Of a DNA stretch of 64,000 nt, positions 37,501 to 51,864 are shown one piece after another. Position numbers and translations under genes: made by a program. This DNA comes from Lycocorax pyrrhopterus obiensis (taxonomy: Eukaryota; Chordata; Aves; Passeriformes; Paradisaeidae). A model generated the notes under the pieces. That model saw nothing but the letters and a program-made list of their open reading frames with translations. It searched no databases and was not told the DNA's origin. The stretch spans positions 83,574,237 to 83,638,236 of the forward strand of contig JACSVZ010000001.1 of NCBI GenBank assembly GCA_014706295.1. Reading direction: 5' to 3'. The number at the start of each line of letters is the position of its first letter. The stretch's first letter is position 1.

Positions 37501-40500
37501 AACAGGCAACGTTTTTTTTCACTTTCTTCCAACATCTAATCAAAAATATTTTCCTGCAAGTTTTCATATGTTGTTTACCGTATTTTATTTATTTATTTAC
37601 CATGTCAAAGCTGGCTTGACACATCTGTGGCATACACAATGTTAATTTTCTTTGAGAACTTACTCAAGTTCCTTCCTTGTATTGAAGAGACAGGTTGGAT
37701 AAAGTGAATTAGGGTGAAACGTAAGAGTTTGTGATGTACAGGAGATTGACTTAGATAATACAGTGTATCTTTTACTGTATCAATCTGAAACTATAGAAGG
37801 CATGGACTATAACAAGCATGAAATCCTGATACAAAAGGTACAACCTGCATGCATAACTCAATGTACACTAACTTTACTGGAGACACATCATTAATGTATT
37901 TGAAAATAAATACTTCACAAGCACTTGTTTAATATTTCCTGCGTTGCCAGCATGAAGGAATAAGGCTACAATTCTCCATTGTACTGCAACAGGCATGATT
38001 ATAAATGGAAAGGCAGTTTTAAAATAACAAATTCTCTATTATGTTTCATTAAAAGCCAGCTGTTTGCTACTAGCAATGAACACAGAAGGGTCTGTGACAG
38101 CAACACTCCAAGTTATACTTTATCTAAGTGTACACTGCTTATAGTGTTGGTAGTATATGCTGGTAGTGCTGACCTGTTCCATTATATGACTTTCAAACAA
38201 ACTCTCTTTTACCCTTGCTGTAAAGCTAAGTGCATTTTTTTTCAAAGTTCTTAGTAAATAATCGCCAAATCTCCATTTACAAAAATAGAATGGAGCAGAA
38301 ATTCCTAACCAAGGATTTGAGTCCGGACAAACGGTCGCAAATGTTTAAATATTTGGTTGGAGAAAAGCCAGATTTTGAATGTCATGGAGGGTGGCCAGTG
38401 CCAAGCATCCAATTCTTCTACAGGACCTGAATGTTGGAGCTGGAGGTAATTGTTTACCCAGTCTGTCTGCCCGGGCAAACAAGCTCCTGGAGGCTCATTG
38501 CTGTGAGCCTGCTCGGATCCCCATTCCTCAGCCTTTATGTACTTATTAGGCTTACAATAAACGGCAGCGAGGCAGGCGCAGGCGCTAACAAAGACGGGAA
38601 ATGCCAGGCCTGGCCGGAATGAAATCAGTGTGTCGTGAGTGCTCTTGTTCTGAATGTGAATACGGAGCTTCTGTTGTGAGGGCAGAGGAGTGGCAGAAGG
38701 AGGGTGAGATGAAGTTGAATCCCCTGTGCTCAGCTCGTCGGGGAAAGCTGACAGCTGACTGAGCCCTGATTAGGACCTGTCAACCTGATCCTGCAGGCAA
38801 TATTCCCATTGAAATAAATGGGAGCTCTGTCTCATTAGGAACAGTATTGCATTATGTTGGTTCATATATTATTTGTATTTCTCTGGAATCCACAAGTCTT
38901 AACTCTGTTTGGAACTGCACTGTGCTATACAGTATAAAAATGAAAAATAAAAGATACTTTCTCATTCTACTTTGCTATGACGATAGGAAAAAATAGTCTA
39001 TCTCTCTAAGTTTGCACACTGTGTTACTGGTACTACCTGGAATAGAGTCAGCATCCCAGAACCCCTTTCCAGTAGGTAATATTACTCTAATTTAATTTGG
39101 TTTCTCAGCTACATCCCTAACCCTAGGACTTAACTCCCTTTTGGATTTCATGTTCTTCCATATTCCTCATAGTAGTTTCAGGATACTGTCAGATTCCGTA
39201 ATACAACCCCATGTGTCATTCAGTGAAGGACAGAACTTTTAATTTGTCACTAATGTGCTTGAGGAGATAACAATAAATTTGTGGGACTGATTTTCCTACT
39301 TCTTGGACATGTTCAAGGAACAGAAAGCAAAAGAAATGTGGAGCTAGAAAACAGCAGCTTTTGAGGTTAAACTGTTTCTCTCTTAGAAAGTTATCTGAGG
39401 AGCTGTTTGTTTCCTCATGGTTGTTAATTAATGTCATAGTTTGACAGAGATCATGAAGTGTGGGAATTGAAGAGAGACTCTCAGTTTAGGAAACAAGCTC
39501 TGTGATTTCCCTTGGGGATCAGTGGTGTACTGTAGCATCAGAGGGACCTCTTGTGCATCAGTACCCTGCTCCTTTAGCCTGCAGCAGTGCCTGTGCTGAG
39601 GCAAGGGGGTGCCCAGGTCTTCCTCACTCACTCAGTTTCTGGCCTTGCTGCTGAGACAACTGATAAATATGTCAAAAAGTGGTGCTGTTGGAAGATGAAT
39701 TTATATTACAAGCCTGTGTCTCCAAATTGCCAGCTGGCAGTAACTCTGGTTGCTGCTGCCTTGAACCTGATTTGAATGCCTGACAAAAGGGGAAAGCTCC
39801 ATGTGCCATTGTCTGCCTCTATGAAAAAGCTCCTCTGGCTCTTTTCTAACCCACTGAAGAAGACTTTAAAGTGGGTTCATCCATGTATGGAGATGAAATC
39901 ACAGAGGAGACAGGGCATTGGGGAGGCTCTTATGCTCCCCAGAGGCAGAGGACTCCCTGGGCAGTCCCTGAATACTAATACACCACCTGGGAAATAAATA
40001 GGAGGAACTGGAGGACTGTGCAGCTGCCGAGCTATGCCATCACTGCAGTTACAGAGATATGCTGGGATGTTTGCATGGCTGGAGTGCACAGATATACTCA
40101 GGTGGAGCTACCATACATGCATCTCCCTTCAGGAAATACAGAGAAGATGGGAAGAAGGCTGTGCTCACTGTCAAGGAGAGCTCTAATGTGCTGAATGACT
40201 GGATATCTCCAGAGATCCTTTACAAGTAAATTTCTCTACAATTCCCCATGATGCATTTTCCTTGGAGGATTATTCCTCAGCCTCACAGATCCCTCCTCAG
40301 GAGCCCAGCCTACACTGACCATTTTCCTTTGTCTCAGTTTATTCCCCCTTCATTCTGCTAGAAAACATTTCCCCCTCTTGGTCACTTGCCAAAATTAGTG
40401 ATAAAACTGGAATTATTAAGGCACTGCCAAGAAGACAAGTTTCTGACATCCTCTGCTGAAAAATCTCTTGTGTCTGGGAATATTGATCAGGATTTAGTTT

Positions 40501-42429
40501 TCATTTTGTAGTCTCACATTCGGTTGCATCTTGCAAGCATTGGTTTTCTGGAGGAAAGCAGGGCAACCTAAGAAACTGCAATTGGTTAAATGCTAAGAGT
40601 AGTAGGACAGGTTTTCTGAACTGGAAGTAGACATTTTAGTATTTTGAAATATTAGAAGCCCAAAAGTCTGTTAGGGTGCAGTCACAGCAAGTATTTAAAG
40701 CTGTGGGTCTCATGGAGGGATGGACTGGGATAGAAGGTACTAAGAGAGAGGAACGGGATAAACAATGGGAGTTACACCTGTACTGACATCTCCAAGTTGC
40801 TTTACCCTTAACTGAATTTTCCTTGAAATGCTCGATGACACTTTTTCTCCCCCAGTCCTTCATGTCTCCTCTGGCCTTCTGGCCTTAGCCCTGGAGCTAT
40901 CAGAAGAGGGAGCTTTTGCCCATGGTGCTCAGAAACCCATAATCATTCCCATGCCCAGCTGCAGGCAGTATCATTTTCTGTTGTTACAGCAAATAGTGAC
41001 CTGGAATAAAAATTCATGTTGAAAGCAGCTTTGCAAACCATTATTTGAAGGAATACTACAACCAGAGCCACAGCATAAAGACATGCCTTGTGAAATTTTG
41101 AAAGCTCTTATTTAACATTTTTCTTAAAGCCTTTCAGAAACTACTCGGAACAATCACTTTGCCTATTCAATTATATTAATTTACAGCGGATGAAAACTTA
41201 TGTCCAAGGATAAAAGCAGTTAATTGTTTTATTAAATTGTGGTTTCAATGCAGTGGATAGGAAGTACATAGTTTCATGCTTAACTGCTCTGGATCATTCC
41301 TACAGCCTCCTCATTATTTGGATGCCAAGCCTGCTAGACCCTGTCACAAGCAGCCTTCTGGAAGTTGGAAGACTGGAATGGAAGGCAATTGCCACCTTAA
41401 TTCTGCACTTATGTTTTCTGATGATTTCCAAGGAAGAGTTCCTTTGGTGCTGACCTGGGAATGACTGCAGATTGGCAAAGCCTTTTTCACTTAGTGATTA
41501 CTCTGTGGTCAGAAGACAATTTTTCCACAAGAGATTTTTCTGAGAAGCTGAACACAGACAAATTCAAATGCTCTGTGGAGTTATGGAATGGGACACTGCT
41601 CCTGTCTGCCAGCAGAAGAAAGGGAGTGGCCATAAGCAAATGATAAAGCAAGCCGTGTATGGGTAACTGTGCTGATACTTTATTTTTTCTATCTCTGATC
41701 TTCCCACTGTAGGATCCAGATCTTTGTATGGAGAAAAGAAGCCATATAAATTAGGAAGGATGCACAGCACTGCCATAAGGGAATTTGGACCAAGTTGCCT
41801 GCAGCTGAGACGTTCAATTTGACAGAGTCCGTAGGGGTCCAGTGCAGTGCAGTGAGCAGCTGGAACCCTGGGCTGCAAAGAAGAGTTACTGGGATACATC
41901 AATCAAATCAAAATCACATGTGAACTTGAATGTCTCAAGGACAAGGAGTCAGTGGCCAGGCAGGGGTTCATGCCAACCGTTCTAAAATGTCAGCATTGCT
42001 CGTGCTCCATGGCTCAGGGACACATTATCTTTTCTGGGTCAGGCAGCCTGAAAATATCCCTCTGGTGCAAACAGGTGATCCAAAATCTGGCAACTCAGCT
42101 AGTCCCATGCCCTGTGTGAACATGCTGCAACATAAGGCTGGACCTACATACTTGGCTAATAGCAAGAGGGGACACAGATACACATTTCGTCATCTGGAGC
42201 TGAGGAGGAGCTGTGGGCAGTGCTCATGAGGAGAGCAGCTGCCTCCACAGCACCCCCCACCAGATAAATCCTCACTGCAAAAAGACAGGTTATTCCTCCA
42301 GCACAGGTATCAGTGCTGAGGTCTCCGCAAAGAAGAAGACTTTCTTACTGAAAGCCATTTTGCACTGCCCCTGGAAACGTGTCACTGTGGAAAGTTTCTA
42401 TCCACCTATTTGCTGGATTGTACCAAGCG

Positions 42430-42462
<33 letters not shown>
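42430..42462. repeat. Compound (TA)n(GT)n microsatellite
   Basis: About ten TA units pass directly into about six GT units. Confidence 0.95.
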
Positions 42463-44866
42463 ATATTAGCTGTGTCTCTCACTAGATTGCTGACGCTGTA
42501 CAGGAGCAAGTCAAAGGACATTCTGATTTAATAGCTGGATTTCGCCAGGAGAAGATCTGTACATTTATTTCATCTACCTACTGATAATGCAGCTATAATT
42601 AAAGCATCTACAACTGTCTGAAAATATTCTGACATCATTTTATCCTGTTTCATCTACATTCGAAACTTCCTCTATAACAGTCCTGACTTTGATGATATTT
42701 TGGATTGACTTCTTTGACTGATTTTTTATTTCACAACAACTTCTTGTCTCCAAACATATTTTGTTCTATATTACATTATATTAATACTCCCAGAAACTAA
42801 AGTCATAATAGTATTCTTTGTTCTCACCATAATAGAGCTGACATAAAAATGTTGGCATTTCATGTGGAATGGAAACTTGAGGTTTCAGATAGATCTAATC
42901 ACTTTTAATTAATCCCTTATTTTAATATAGACTAAAACATTAGGGGCAGGGACTCACACCTGTTCTGTAGAATCCAGCTGTATTCTCACGAAAGCAGGAG
43001 GACATGGTTGTTTCATAAAATAATCTGAACCTCCATGAAAAATTTGGTTGGAAATCAGGAAATGTACTTCCAGCCAAAATCAGTCAATAGAGAATCTGTC
43101 TCTGTTTGCTGCTCGGATAAATTTGAACTTCACATGTCATGGAGAGGAAAATGGAATACATTAACATTGATGAGCGAGGTTGGCAGGCTGTCCCAATAAG
43201 CTGTTTGGAGTGAGGAACAATGTACACAGCTACACTTGCCACCCCTTTCACTTCACTGAGTGAACTTCCTCCTCATTTTCTGGGGAACTCTGTTGGAGGA
43301 TTGATTCTGACCAGCTTTTTTATTTATAGCCACAACAAAGCCAAAGTTTTTGAGGTTTTGCATCTAATAAAATACAAAACTGTATGTAAAATACAAAACA
43401 GTGATGAACTCAGAACTACAGCACCTTCTATAACCATCTGCACAGGCTTGGCTAGTTGAGAGTTGGAAAGAAAAATTTTCCCATGCCAAGAAAAGGTGAG
43501 AGGGGACAGTAGTTTAGCTTGCATCACATATCTTTTCCAGAGTCACAAGCCAAACCACTGCTATAGATTTCCCCCCTCCCACTCACAGGGCTTTCTAGTG
43601 TGAGAAATATCTTCCCATGGAAAGCAGTGGTTATACAGTCACATGGGATCCTGCCTTACTCATAGTGTTGGTATCTGTTTTATGAAACAGGGCAGAGATG
43701 CCAGAGTTACCCTCAGGCTGGGATGTCTCCTGTAAGCAGCAGCAGGAGAAGTGAGGAGGGAGCAGACAGGCTCCAAAAGACCCTCCCAGTCATCCAAGAG
43801 AGTGACTTTTATTGGACTAAGCAGCAGGTGAACATCCTGCTGTGTATTATGGCCCATGTACTGCCAGGAGAGCAGGGGACATAAATCTGAAGACCAAACT
43901 ACCCATGGTCCCTGAAGACCCTGAAATATTTTTGTAAGACAAAGCTGTTCAGTTCTGAGCCTTAGACAAATTCCAATCTAAGTACAGTGTGCTTATCTGC
44001 AATGCTTTGCCAGCAGCAGTAGGACACTTACCCATCTCTCTCTGACCTTAGCAGCAGTACCAGTGCTGTTTGAGCATCTGCTCTGCTCAGCACCAGCCTA
44101 GCTGAGAGTGTTCCAGTGCTAAGCAGAGCATGCTTTAAGTATTAGATTTATAAAATGCTTTGAGAATGTCACCCAATAAATTCCAAGCTTTTTGAAAACC
44201 GTGAGCACATCCACCCAGAACCTGAAACATGAGGAAGAGGGCTTGGCGAACCCACATAGCCCCAGCACCACCAGGCCATGGGCAGCTTGCTCACTGCTCT
44301 GGAGAATGCCAAGAGGGGAAGCACAGCTCTGGGCTGTTGGATTGTCCCCCAGCTCACCTGAACAAGGTAGGCATTAGGCACTTGCACTGCATTTGTGCCC
44401 CAGAAGGTGGTCAGCAGCCTTGATTCTCTGTGGTTTGGTGTGCTTTATGTGCAATATCAAAGACTGTGCCGTGGATGTGAATGGGCGGGTAGGATGTGCT
44501 GTACAGAGAGGGCAGAAGGGTCTGGAGAGCTCACTCACATGCTAGGGAGGATGGCTTTCTACAAAGGCAGAGCTGTCTGCTGGGGTTTTAGAAGGAGAGA
44601 GAAAAGCAAGATAATAACCTGAGATTAGTGTGTGGAGCTCCTATTCTCACTCCCAGGCTGCTTTGCCTTTTTCGCACTGAGCACAACATCATTTCCTTCA
44701 AAATGTGTCCCAGTGGAGACACAGCAGGAGAGGGAGTTGAAGCAATGTAAGTTGGTGACACCCTCACCTGCAGGAGCGAAGGCAGAGTTGTTGGTTGATG
44801 GGTGTGCTGGACATAAAGATGAAATGAGTCAATCTTTTTCTAAAAAACTTTCCCACAAAAAAAACC

Positions 44867-44894
44867 CCAACCAACCAACCAACCAACCAACCAA
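44867..44894. repeat. (CCAA)7 microsatellite
   Basis: Seven uninterrupted CCAA units, flanked by A-rich sequence. Confidence 0.97.
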
Positions 44895-45132
44895 AAAAAC
44901 ATAGATGAAATGAGGACTGAGGCCATTTGGAGAGTTCTTAGCTCTTATTTTCGCTGTTCTGCCATGACTCTTGAACACTGACAAGATGTTTTTTCACTCT
45001 GGTATATATTAATCTTCTGCAAAGTCTGGTACAGACAAAAATAGAATACAAAGTAACATCACAAAAGGAAAGCTGTAGGCCTATGCTGTTCAAGATATTA
45101 AGCCTTTGGAAGCTTTTCTTTGAGATTGAGGG

Positions 45133-45691
45133 AGGAGATTGTCCCCTTTGCTCTGCTCTGGTGTAGCCTCACCTCAAGTCCTGTGTACAGTTTAGGGCAC
45201 CTCAATATGAAAAAGACATTAAGCTGTTGGAGAGTGTCCAAAGAGAGTCACAAGAATGGTGAGGGGCCTTGAGGAGAAGCCATGTGAGAAGCAGCTGAGA
45301 GCACTTGGTCTGATCAGCCTAGAGAAGAGGAGACTGAGGGGAGACCTCATCACAGTCTGCAACTTCCTCATGAGGGGAAGAGGAGGGGCAGGCACTGATC
45401 TCTTCTCTCTGGTGACCAGTGACAGGACCCAAGGGAATGGCCTGAAGTTGTGTCAGGAGAGGTTTAGGTTGGATATCAGGAAAAGGTTCTTCACCCAGAG
45501 GGTGGCTGGGCACTGGAACAGGATCCCCAGGGCAGTGGTCACAGCACCAGCCTGACAGTGTTCAAGAAGCATTTGGACACTGTTCTCAGGCACAGGGTGT
45601 GACTCTTCTGGATGTCCTGTGCAGGGCCAGGAGCTGGACTCGATGATCCTGATGGTTCCTTTCTAACTCAGCATATTCTGTGATTCTGTGA
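45133..45691 (+). mobile_element. CR1 LINE fragment with ORF2 C-terminus
   Basis: A plus-strand CR1 3' portion ends in GTGATTCTGTGA at 45691. A short open stretch (45256-45555) encodes [28 protein letters not shown] and [10 protein letters not shown], nearly the same words as the minus-strand copy at 16 kb, so both belong to one subfamily. It is truncated at about 45133. Confidence 0.92.
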
Positions 45692-47194
45692 GATCCTGCA
45701 GGCAACTCAGGGCAGTGGGAGCCACAAGAACTCTGTCACTGTGTTCCCTGGAAAGTCTGCCCAAAGTAGTGCCAGCATGGAAAGTTAAGATACTCTTCAT
45801 GAGGATAACTGTCCTCATGCATCTTATATCTCTTTTTCTCTCCCATTTCTATTGTTAGTGGTATCTAGTAATCAAACCATGACTGATGAGTTGTGAAGAG
45901 GTATATGACAACACTAAGAGGCATTTTTCTTCCTCATACAGCTTCTAGATTCACCACCAAGTTCCCATCCCCGAAACACTGTCTGTGGAGACTCATGGAT
46001 ATAATGTGAAATAAATTAGTTTCAGGCTTTGCCCAAGGCCCCTACTTTGAGCCACTCTGACTCACAGGAACCCAAAGTATTGCCTACAACACCGTAGTGG
46101 GGTTTATTTTATTGTTTTCCACTGAATTAAGGCCACAGTAATAACAGAGTGTCATGAGACCAGCACCAAATAGACGAAATCCTGCCAAGTGAAGCTGTAC
46201 TTATGTACAGTGTGAAATCATCAAGGAAAGGAACTGCCCAGAGACGAAAACATTTCCGTGTTAAACTTATGATTTAATACTTGTTTAAGTTAAACATTAA
46301 TATGAGTAAAGCAATCTTCAAAACAGAGCCAGTGCAGAGTTGATCCAAAAGTCAACAGGACAAAAGAATCTGGAGCAAAAATCTGAGCCAAACCACTGAA
46401 GCAGATAATGTCTGGCAAGAAAATTCACCTCGGAGAAGAGCTTGAGGACAAAACTCCATTAAAAAACACAAATCAGACCTTGCCCTTTGCTTACTGTCTC
46501 TCTGCCTTTATTCTGACCAGATGCAAAAGACTCATGATCTTGGAGGCCTGGGATATAGTTTCTAAGAGGGCTCTGCAGGATCAGGATTGCTTCTGCACTT
46601 GGGGATTCAGATTCCAGCCTGAGCTGCAGCTGACCTTGCCAACTTGGAGGCACAAGGACAGAAACCTTTAAGTGACTCTGCCCGAAATGGTATTTACTGA
46701 CAGATAGCTGGTCTTGAGCTTGCCAGCTATTAATTGTAGTTTGACAAATTATAAAGGCTTCCTGTCGTCCATCAGGGTATCCACTTCCCTTTATTCTGGG
46801 CTAACAGTCTGTAAAAAGAAATGGCAAACAGAGCTTCATTGAAACAAAGCAAGACACTTCCTTGGCTGGCAGGTTTGGAAGAGTAGGAACCAAGTCCCAG
46901 GGCCTGCACTTCCAGCTTCATCTCTGAATAGATATATGGGAGAAAGAAAGGACAAACCATGCTTTCATCTGTCTGTACCTCAGCCTACACATTCATCGAG
47001 CAGGGACACTGCTACTCAGAGTCCTCTGAATGTTATGGAAAGGAATTACAATTTATAAAGCAGTCTGTGATGCTGGGTGGATGCAAATACCAAATTCTGA
47101 TATTCCAAAACCATCCAGATTAGCTTTCAAAGCTCTAAATGTTTTTATTAGTGATTAAAGACCCAGAATGTGGGTATTAAAACCAATATCAATC

Positions 47195-47217
47195 AATTAA
47201 TTAATTAATTAATTAAT
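47195..47217. repeat. (AATT)n microsatellite
   Basis: Nearly six AATT units; the run is self-complementary. Confidence 0.95.
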
Positions 47218-50200
47218 CATCTGGCAGAGTACAAGGGAAAATACACTCCTCTGGTCTAATCCCATACATCTTGGCTTCCCTTACTTGCCCAGATTCCTCT
47301 GCCCTGACTGTACACCTACAGCTGAGGCAGCTACTGAAGAAGGTAAAACTTAAGTCTTCCAGTGCAGAGAGACAGACAGACACCTTCAGGAGTGATTCAG
47401 GTCCTGGCTGGGTTGACTCAGACCCTGAAAGTGTCTTTATCTTTCCAGGTCCGAGGCTTGGTCTGTATTAGGAAGTTAAATGTGTCCAACCTCTAGGCCT
47501 GAGGCCAGACTGCACCATACAAGTGCCAGTCAGGCCAGTAAATCTTCCTGCTCTCCTCATCAAGGTGTCTGTGTAGGGTCATGGCAGGCTCCCAGGTCAT
47601 GACAGGGGACTGTTTGAACATGGCTAGGGCCCTCCACTACACCGGTGTCAAGGGCCTTTCTGACAGTACAGCAGCATTCCAAATCCTGTGCCCTGCAGCA
47701 TTCCCTGGTTTGTGTAATTTCTCAGTGGAGGCACACCCTTAGATGTAGGAGATAAGTTTCTGAAGTTAGCTGAGATATGCTAGGACAACACAGCTGTGTG
47801 AGGGATGGGGCTAATTCTTTCCATCCTGTAGCCATGTGACAATCCTACTTGTCAGGACAGAAGGACAGACCAACATCTATGTTGTCAAAGTAAGTCTATA
47901 TAAGCTAAATACTTCAAAGGAACTCAAGAGAACCTCGCGCATCTCCCAGCCTCTGCACACAGCTGGAGAGTGCTGTGTGTACCTGATATACAGGTAAAAA
48001 GGATTCTGAGTACCTGGGACTTGTCCATAGCCTGACTGTGAGTCAAACCCAGGAATGCAGCTCAGGATGTCTGAGCCACAACCCCCTGCCTGAACCAGGA
48101 GACTGCAGTGCCTCACAACTACAGTCAGAGCTCGTTTGATCCCACTGCTATAACCACCCCCTAATGAGGACCAGATACATCAGCCTCCACAAGGAGACAG
48201 GGAAAAGGAGGGAGGATTTCCTCACTAATGCCATAGAAAGAAGAGTAGTTCCTGGAATATTTACCAAGCCACTGAACCAAAACTTTGGTTTTATATTTTG
48301 TTTTTCATGGCTTTTCAGCTCCTCTTTTTACTTGATAGTTACTTCACAGCCCAAATCCTTGAGTCGTTCACTAGAAACCTATGATGCAAAGGAAACATGG
48401 CCACATCTGATGTCCCAGCATCCAAAAAGCAGCTGCTAGTGAAAAATCACATGAAATAAGAAGTGTGGGAGTACTTGCATGTATGAGGCTACTGTCCTTA
48501 ATCCTCAGCATTTAGAATACTGCTTTTAATTTGCCTTAAAATATTGAAAAAATGAACTAAAACTTTACATGCCAAGTAAGAAAAACTGTTCTACATTTGG
48601 CCCTTGAAGTGCTTTGATTTGATTTGAATGAAACTATTTGGATCACATGGATAGCAAAAGGCACATGCCTCAGAGTGGCAGCTTTTATTCTTTTGGGGCA
48701 ATCAGCATCCCCTCAATGCAAAGGATTAAATCAAAACTAAATTAAGAGGCATACTACAGAGAAGGCTGGCTGTGTACTTTTCAGTATGGACAAAGCAACC
48801 CTTCTCCTCACTGGTAAAAATTCATGCTAGTGCAGAGACCCAGCATAAAGCCTAGACACCACTTAACATCCTGCTGAGGGTTTAAGTGTTGGCTATGCTT
48901 TGTGCTAAGCCTCAGTAATGGATGGAATATCACCCACAAGAAAGAACAGGGACAAACTGCATTTAGGTTTTGCCTGGGTCTGATTCTGTATTTCCAAAGC
49001 CCTTTTTTGGTGGCAATTTGTAGTCAACATGAGACATAGGATGTGGCTTTACACTTCACCTCATACCTGAAACCTGCCTTTGTAATGAAAGGGGCACACA
49101 GATATATTATTCAGGATAATATGTCTTCCATGTAAATGGACACTGCACATAAAGTATCTGCAGACCAACTATCACCAGTCAAAGACAGTGCCACTCACCT
49201 GAAGGGAACAGTGTGACATGAGGAATTGTGTCTCAGGGTCTCCCATAGGGACCACACAATCTGTCTTCATTCCCACACTAAGAAGCATTGTGCCTGTACC
49301 ATGGCCGTGCAAACTGACCTGTCCATGCAATTTCCTTGGGATCCTGCTACAGACACTACTGGGACTCCAGCTGAGTTGCCAACACTGGTTCTTCACTCAG
49401 GTGTCACTGGTTTTTTTCCTATAATGGCTATCTGTGTTTGTGTACCAGATTCTGCCCTCAGGAAAGAGGGTGCAGGTGATGTTTGTGGCTATTTCGAACT
49501 TCCCATAATCTATTGCTATTTCCAGCCAGGGCAATCATGTGGGTTGGCTGCTGTAAGGGTGAGTGGCTGGGTCTGCCCATGGTGCCATTTCTACACAGAT
49601 GCTTCTGCCCTCTCTTCTACAGCTGCTGCTTGTCGTGGACTTCCACAAAAGGAAGCTCAACTGGAAGTTAAAACTCCCCAGCTCATCACACCACAGGCAT
49701 GTTTGGAACAAGATCCCAAATTGAGTGCTGGAGGTAAGAGAACGGATAAAGGATGCAAGCTATGGTGTGTGTGCGTGGGGGAGACTAAATGTCTTCGTTT
49801 AGATAGCTTTAAATAAGAAAACAAGACAAAAAGCTTAAGCTGGGGATCAGCTGAAGAATTCACTGCAAAAATCGTGACAGACACAGCTTAGATGTATCCT
49901 TCCCACAAGAATAAGGATATTAGGCAGTAAAACTGCCTTAAAAACTAAATCCACATTTGTTTCAATGTACCATCCCAGGTGTGAGGCAGAACAGCTTCAG
50001 TCAGCAGGACCAGTGCACTCAGGCCCCCTAATCTCGATGGAGCCCTGGGGAGAAGCCAGCTGTCTGTTTCCAACTCCAGGCTTTTCCCTGTTCGTATCAG
50101 AGAGTGAGCCAAGGAAATCAGAGGGCCTGAGAGGTATTTTCACATTTTCCCCATAGATTCTACCACAAATGTAACACTGTGTGGCAGTTAGCACCAGGAC

Positions 50201-51756
50201 TGACATAACAGAGTGGACAGAGGGCTGTTATGTCCAGCATCCTCTTCCCAAAAACCTGCAGCACCAGATGCTGCTAGGGAGGATACCAGAAACTCTGTGT
50301 AATCTGATCCCAGAAGAACTTAATACTTTACCAGTTCCAAAAATCTGATCTAGGTTGGGGTTTTTTTGCTTTTGAAATATTTTTCCCATTCCTCTGGATA
50401 TTCTCACTGGCCATATAAATGCATTGGCCCTTCCAAGAATCCTGCTAAACTCTTGGTATTAATGGCTGTGTCTAGACCAGTAAATTAAACAGGGCCACGA
50501 CACCATTTCTGACACTGCTCCATGCTTGCCTATGTTGTTTTGTGGTCCCTTGACATGGATTATCATCAGCCAGCAGAAAATACATACCTGTTAGCTCAGT
50601 GCAGAGAACAGCACATTCTTGGGACCATTCCCAAAAGTAGGCTGGGTGTGGCCACCCTGTTTTTAGGGGTAAAAGAGTTTAGTCAGGTGGATATGAATCA
50701 TAACATTCCTTTGGCTTCGTGCCAGGCAGCAGCCACTGGTCTCTTGCATTTAGTAGCACAGCTGCAGCCAGTGGGACTTTTTAATAACAAGCTCCATGGA
50801 CCAGTTAAGCACACTGGGAAAAGCATCACTGGGCAGCTTTTGGAGAAATCCCATGATATGTAGATAGTAGCCTGATGACCTGTAGGGGAAGAAAACATTT
50901 CCACCAAGGACTTGGTGCTGTGTCAAAGTACATACTGTGCAATGAGGGCTTTGCCACACTTTTCAAACGTTATCAGCAACCTAAGATTAAACATGCACAA
51001 AGATGGCTTAGCACTGTCCCTCCCAAATACCTTCCATCCCTGTGGGCACGTTCAAGGCTTGTTCAAAACAGCTTGGCCTAAATCTGATCAGTCATCTTCA
51101 AGACAAACACAAAAAACTTCTAACCTCAGGTGCTTTTACACGAGTATCCAAATGGGAGGGTTTGGATTGCCTCGGCCAGCTGCCACCCTGAACAGCACTC
51201 TTCAAATTGACAGCACACAGGTATATTCACAGAGGCAGGGAACACCTCTTTGGGTGCCACAAGGCTCTTCAGCCTGGTCCTGCGATCCACTCTGAACCCA
51301 GCTTGAAATGTCTGCATCCTAACCACACTTGCACATACTTTTCCAAGAACAGGAGGAAATTGTCCACAAGGTCTCTGTTGACCTTAGTAACACAAATACA
51401 AAAATATTTGCAGTCAAGTTAAGTAGCAGAAAATGTGTCCAAAACGGTATTGAGTAACCCTCCTTGAGGAGGGGAGTGTCTGCAGAGTCAGTGGGAATTG
51501 ATACTGATGTCTCAGAGGACTTGGGAATACCAAGGACAAGGCACACCAAAAAAGGCATAAGTAAATATTTAACTGAAGACTGCAAGAACTTTCCCTTTTA
51601 GGTAAATCACTCTCCATATCTGAGTTCACCCCAAGGTGAAAAGGGCAGAGGGCAATTAAGTGGGCATCACCCAAGTTATTCCAGAAACAAAGAGTATTGC
51701 TTATAGGAAAATCATTAACCAAGAGTGAAAAATAAGCAGTTTGAAAAAGAATTGGG

Positions 51757-51864
51757 AAATGGATGGCACTGTCTTATATAGAGAGGAGAAGTGGATGTTC
51801 CATTGACCACAAATGGATGACATTGTCTTATGTAGGGATAAGAAGTGGATGTTCCATTAACCAC
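51757..51864. repeat. 54-bp tandem duplication
   Basis: Two adjacent 54-base copies (51757-51810 and 51811-51864) match at 47 of 54 positions by direct comparison, and five of the seven differences are transitions. The unit is a multiple of three, and on the minus strand both copies stay open, giving a repeated 18-residue stretch (VVNGTSTS...YIRQCHPF). No evidence of a gene around it. Confidence 0.9.

Larger units (their letters stand above)
37501..45132. other. Non-coding region with possible conserved element
   Basis: No exon is recognised. The stretch at about 38430-38640 is compositionally distinct, with more CpG and several transcription-factor-like motifs. A hairpin with a 7-bp stem lies at 38804-38823. 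Microsatellites are listed separately. Confidence 0.5.

Noticed and set aside
36917..37567. 216-codon minus-strand frame
   Set aside because: It is the surviving C-terminal part of CR1 ORF2 plus flank, not a host gene; annotated as a mobile element.
49226..49816. 196-codon plus-strand frame
   Set aside because: No known domain, Cys-rich but without pattern, and by a rough count of codons in six frames about one such length is expected by chance in 64 kb.
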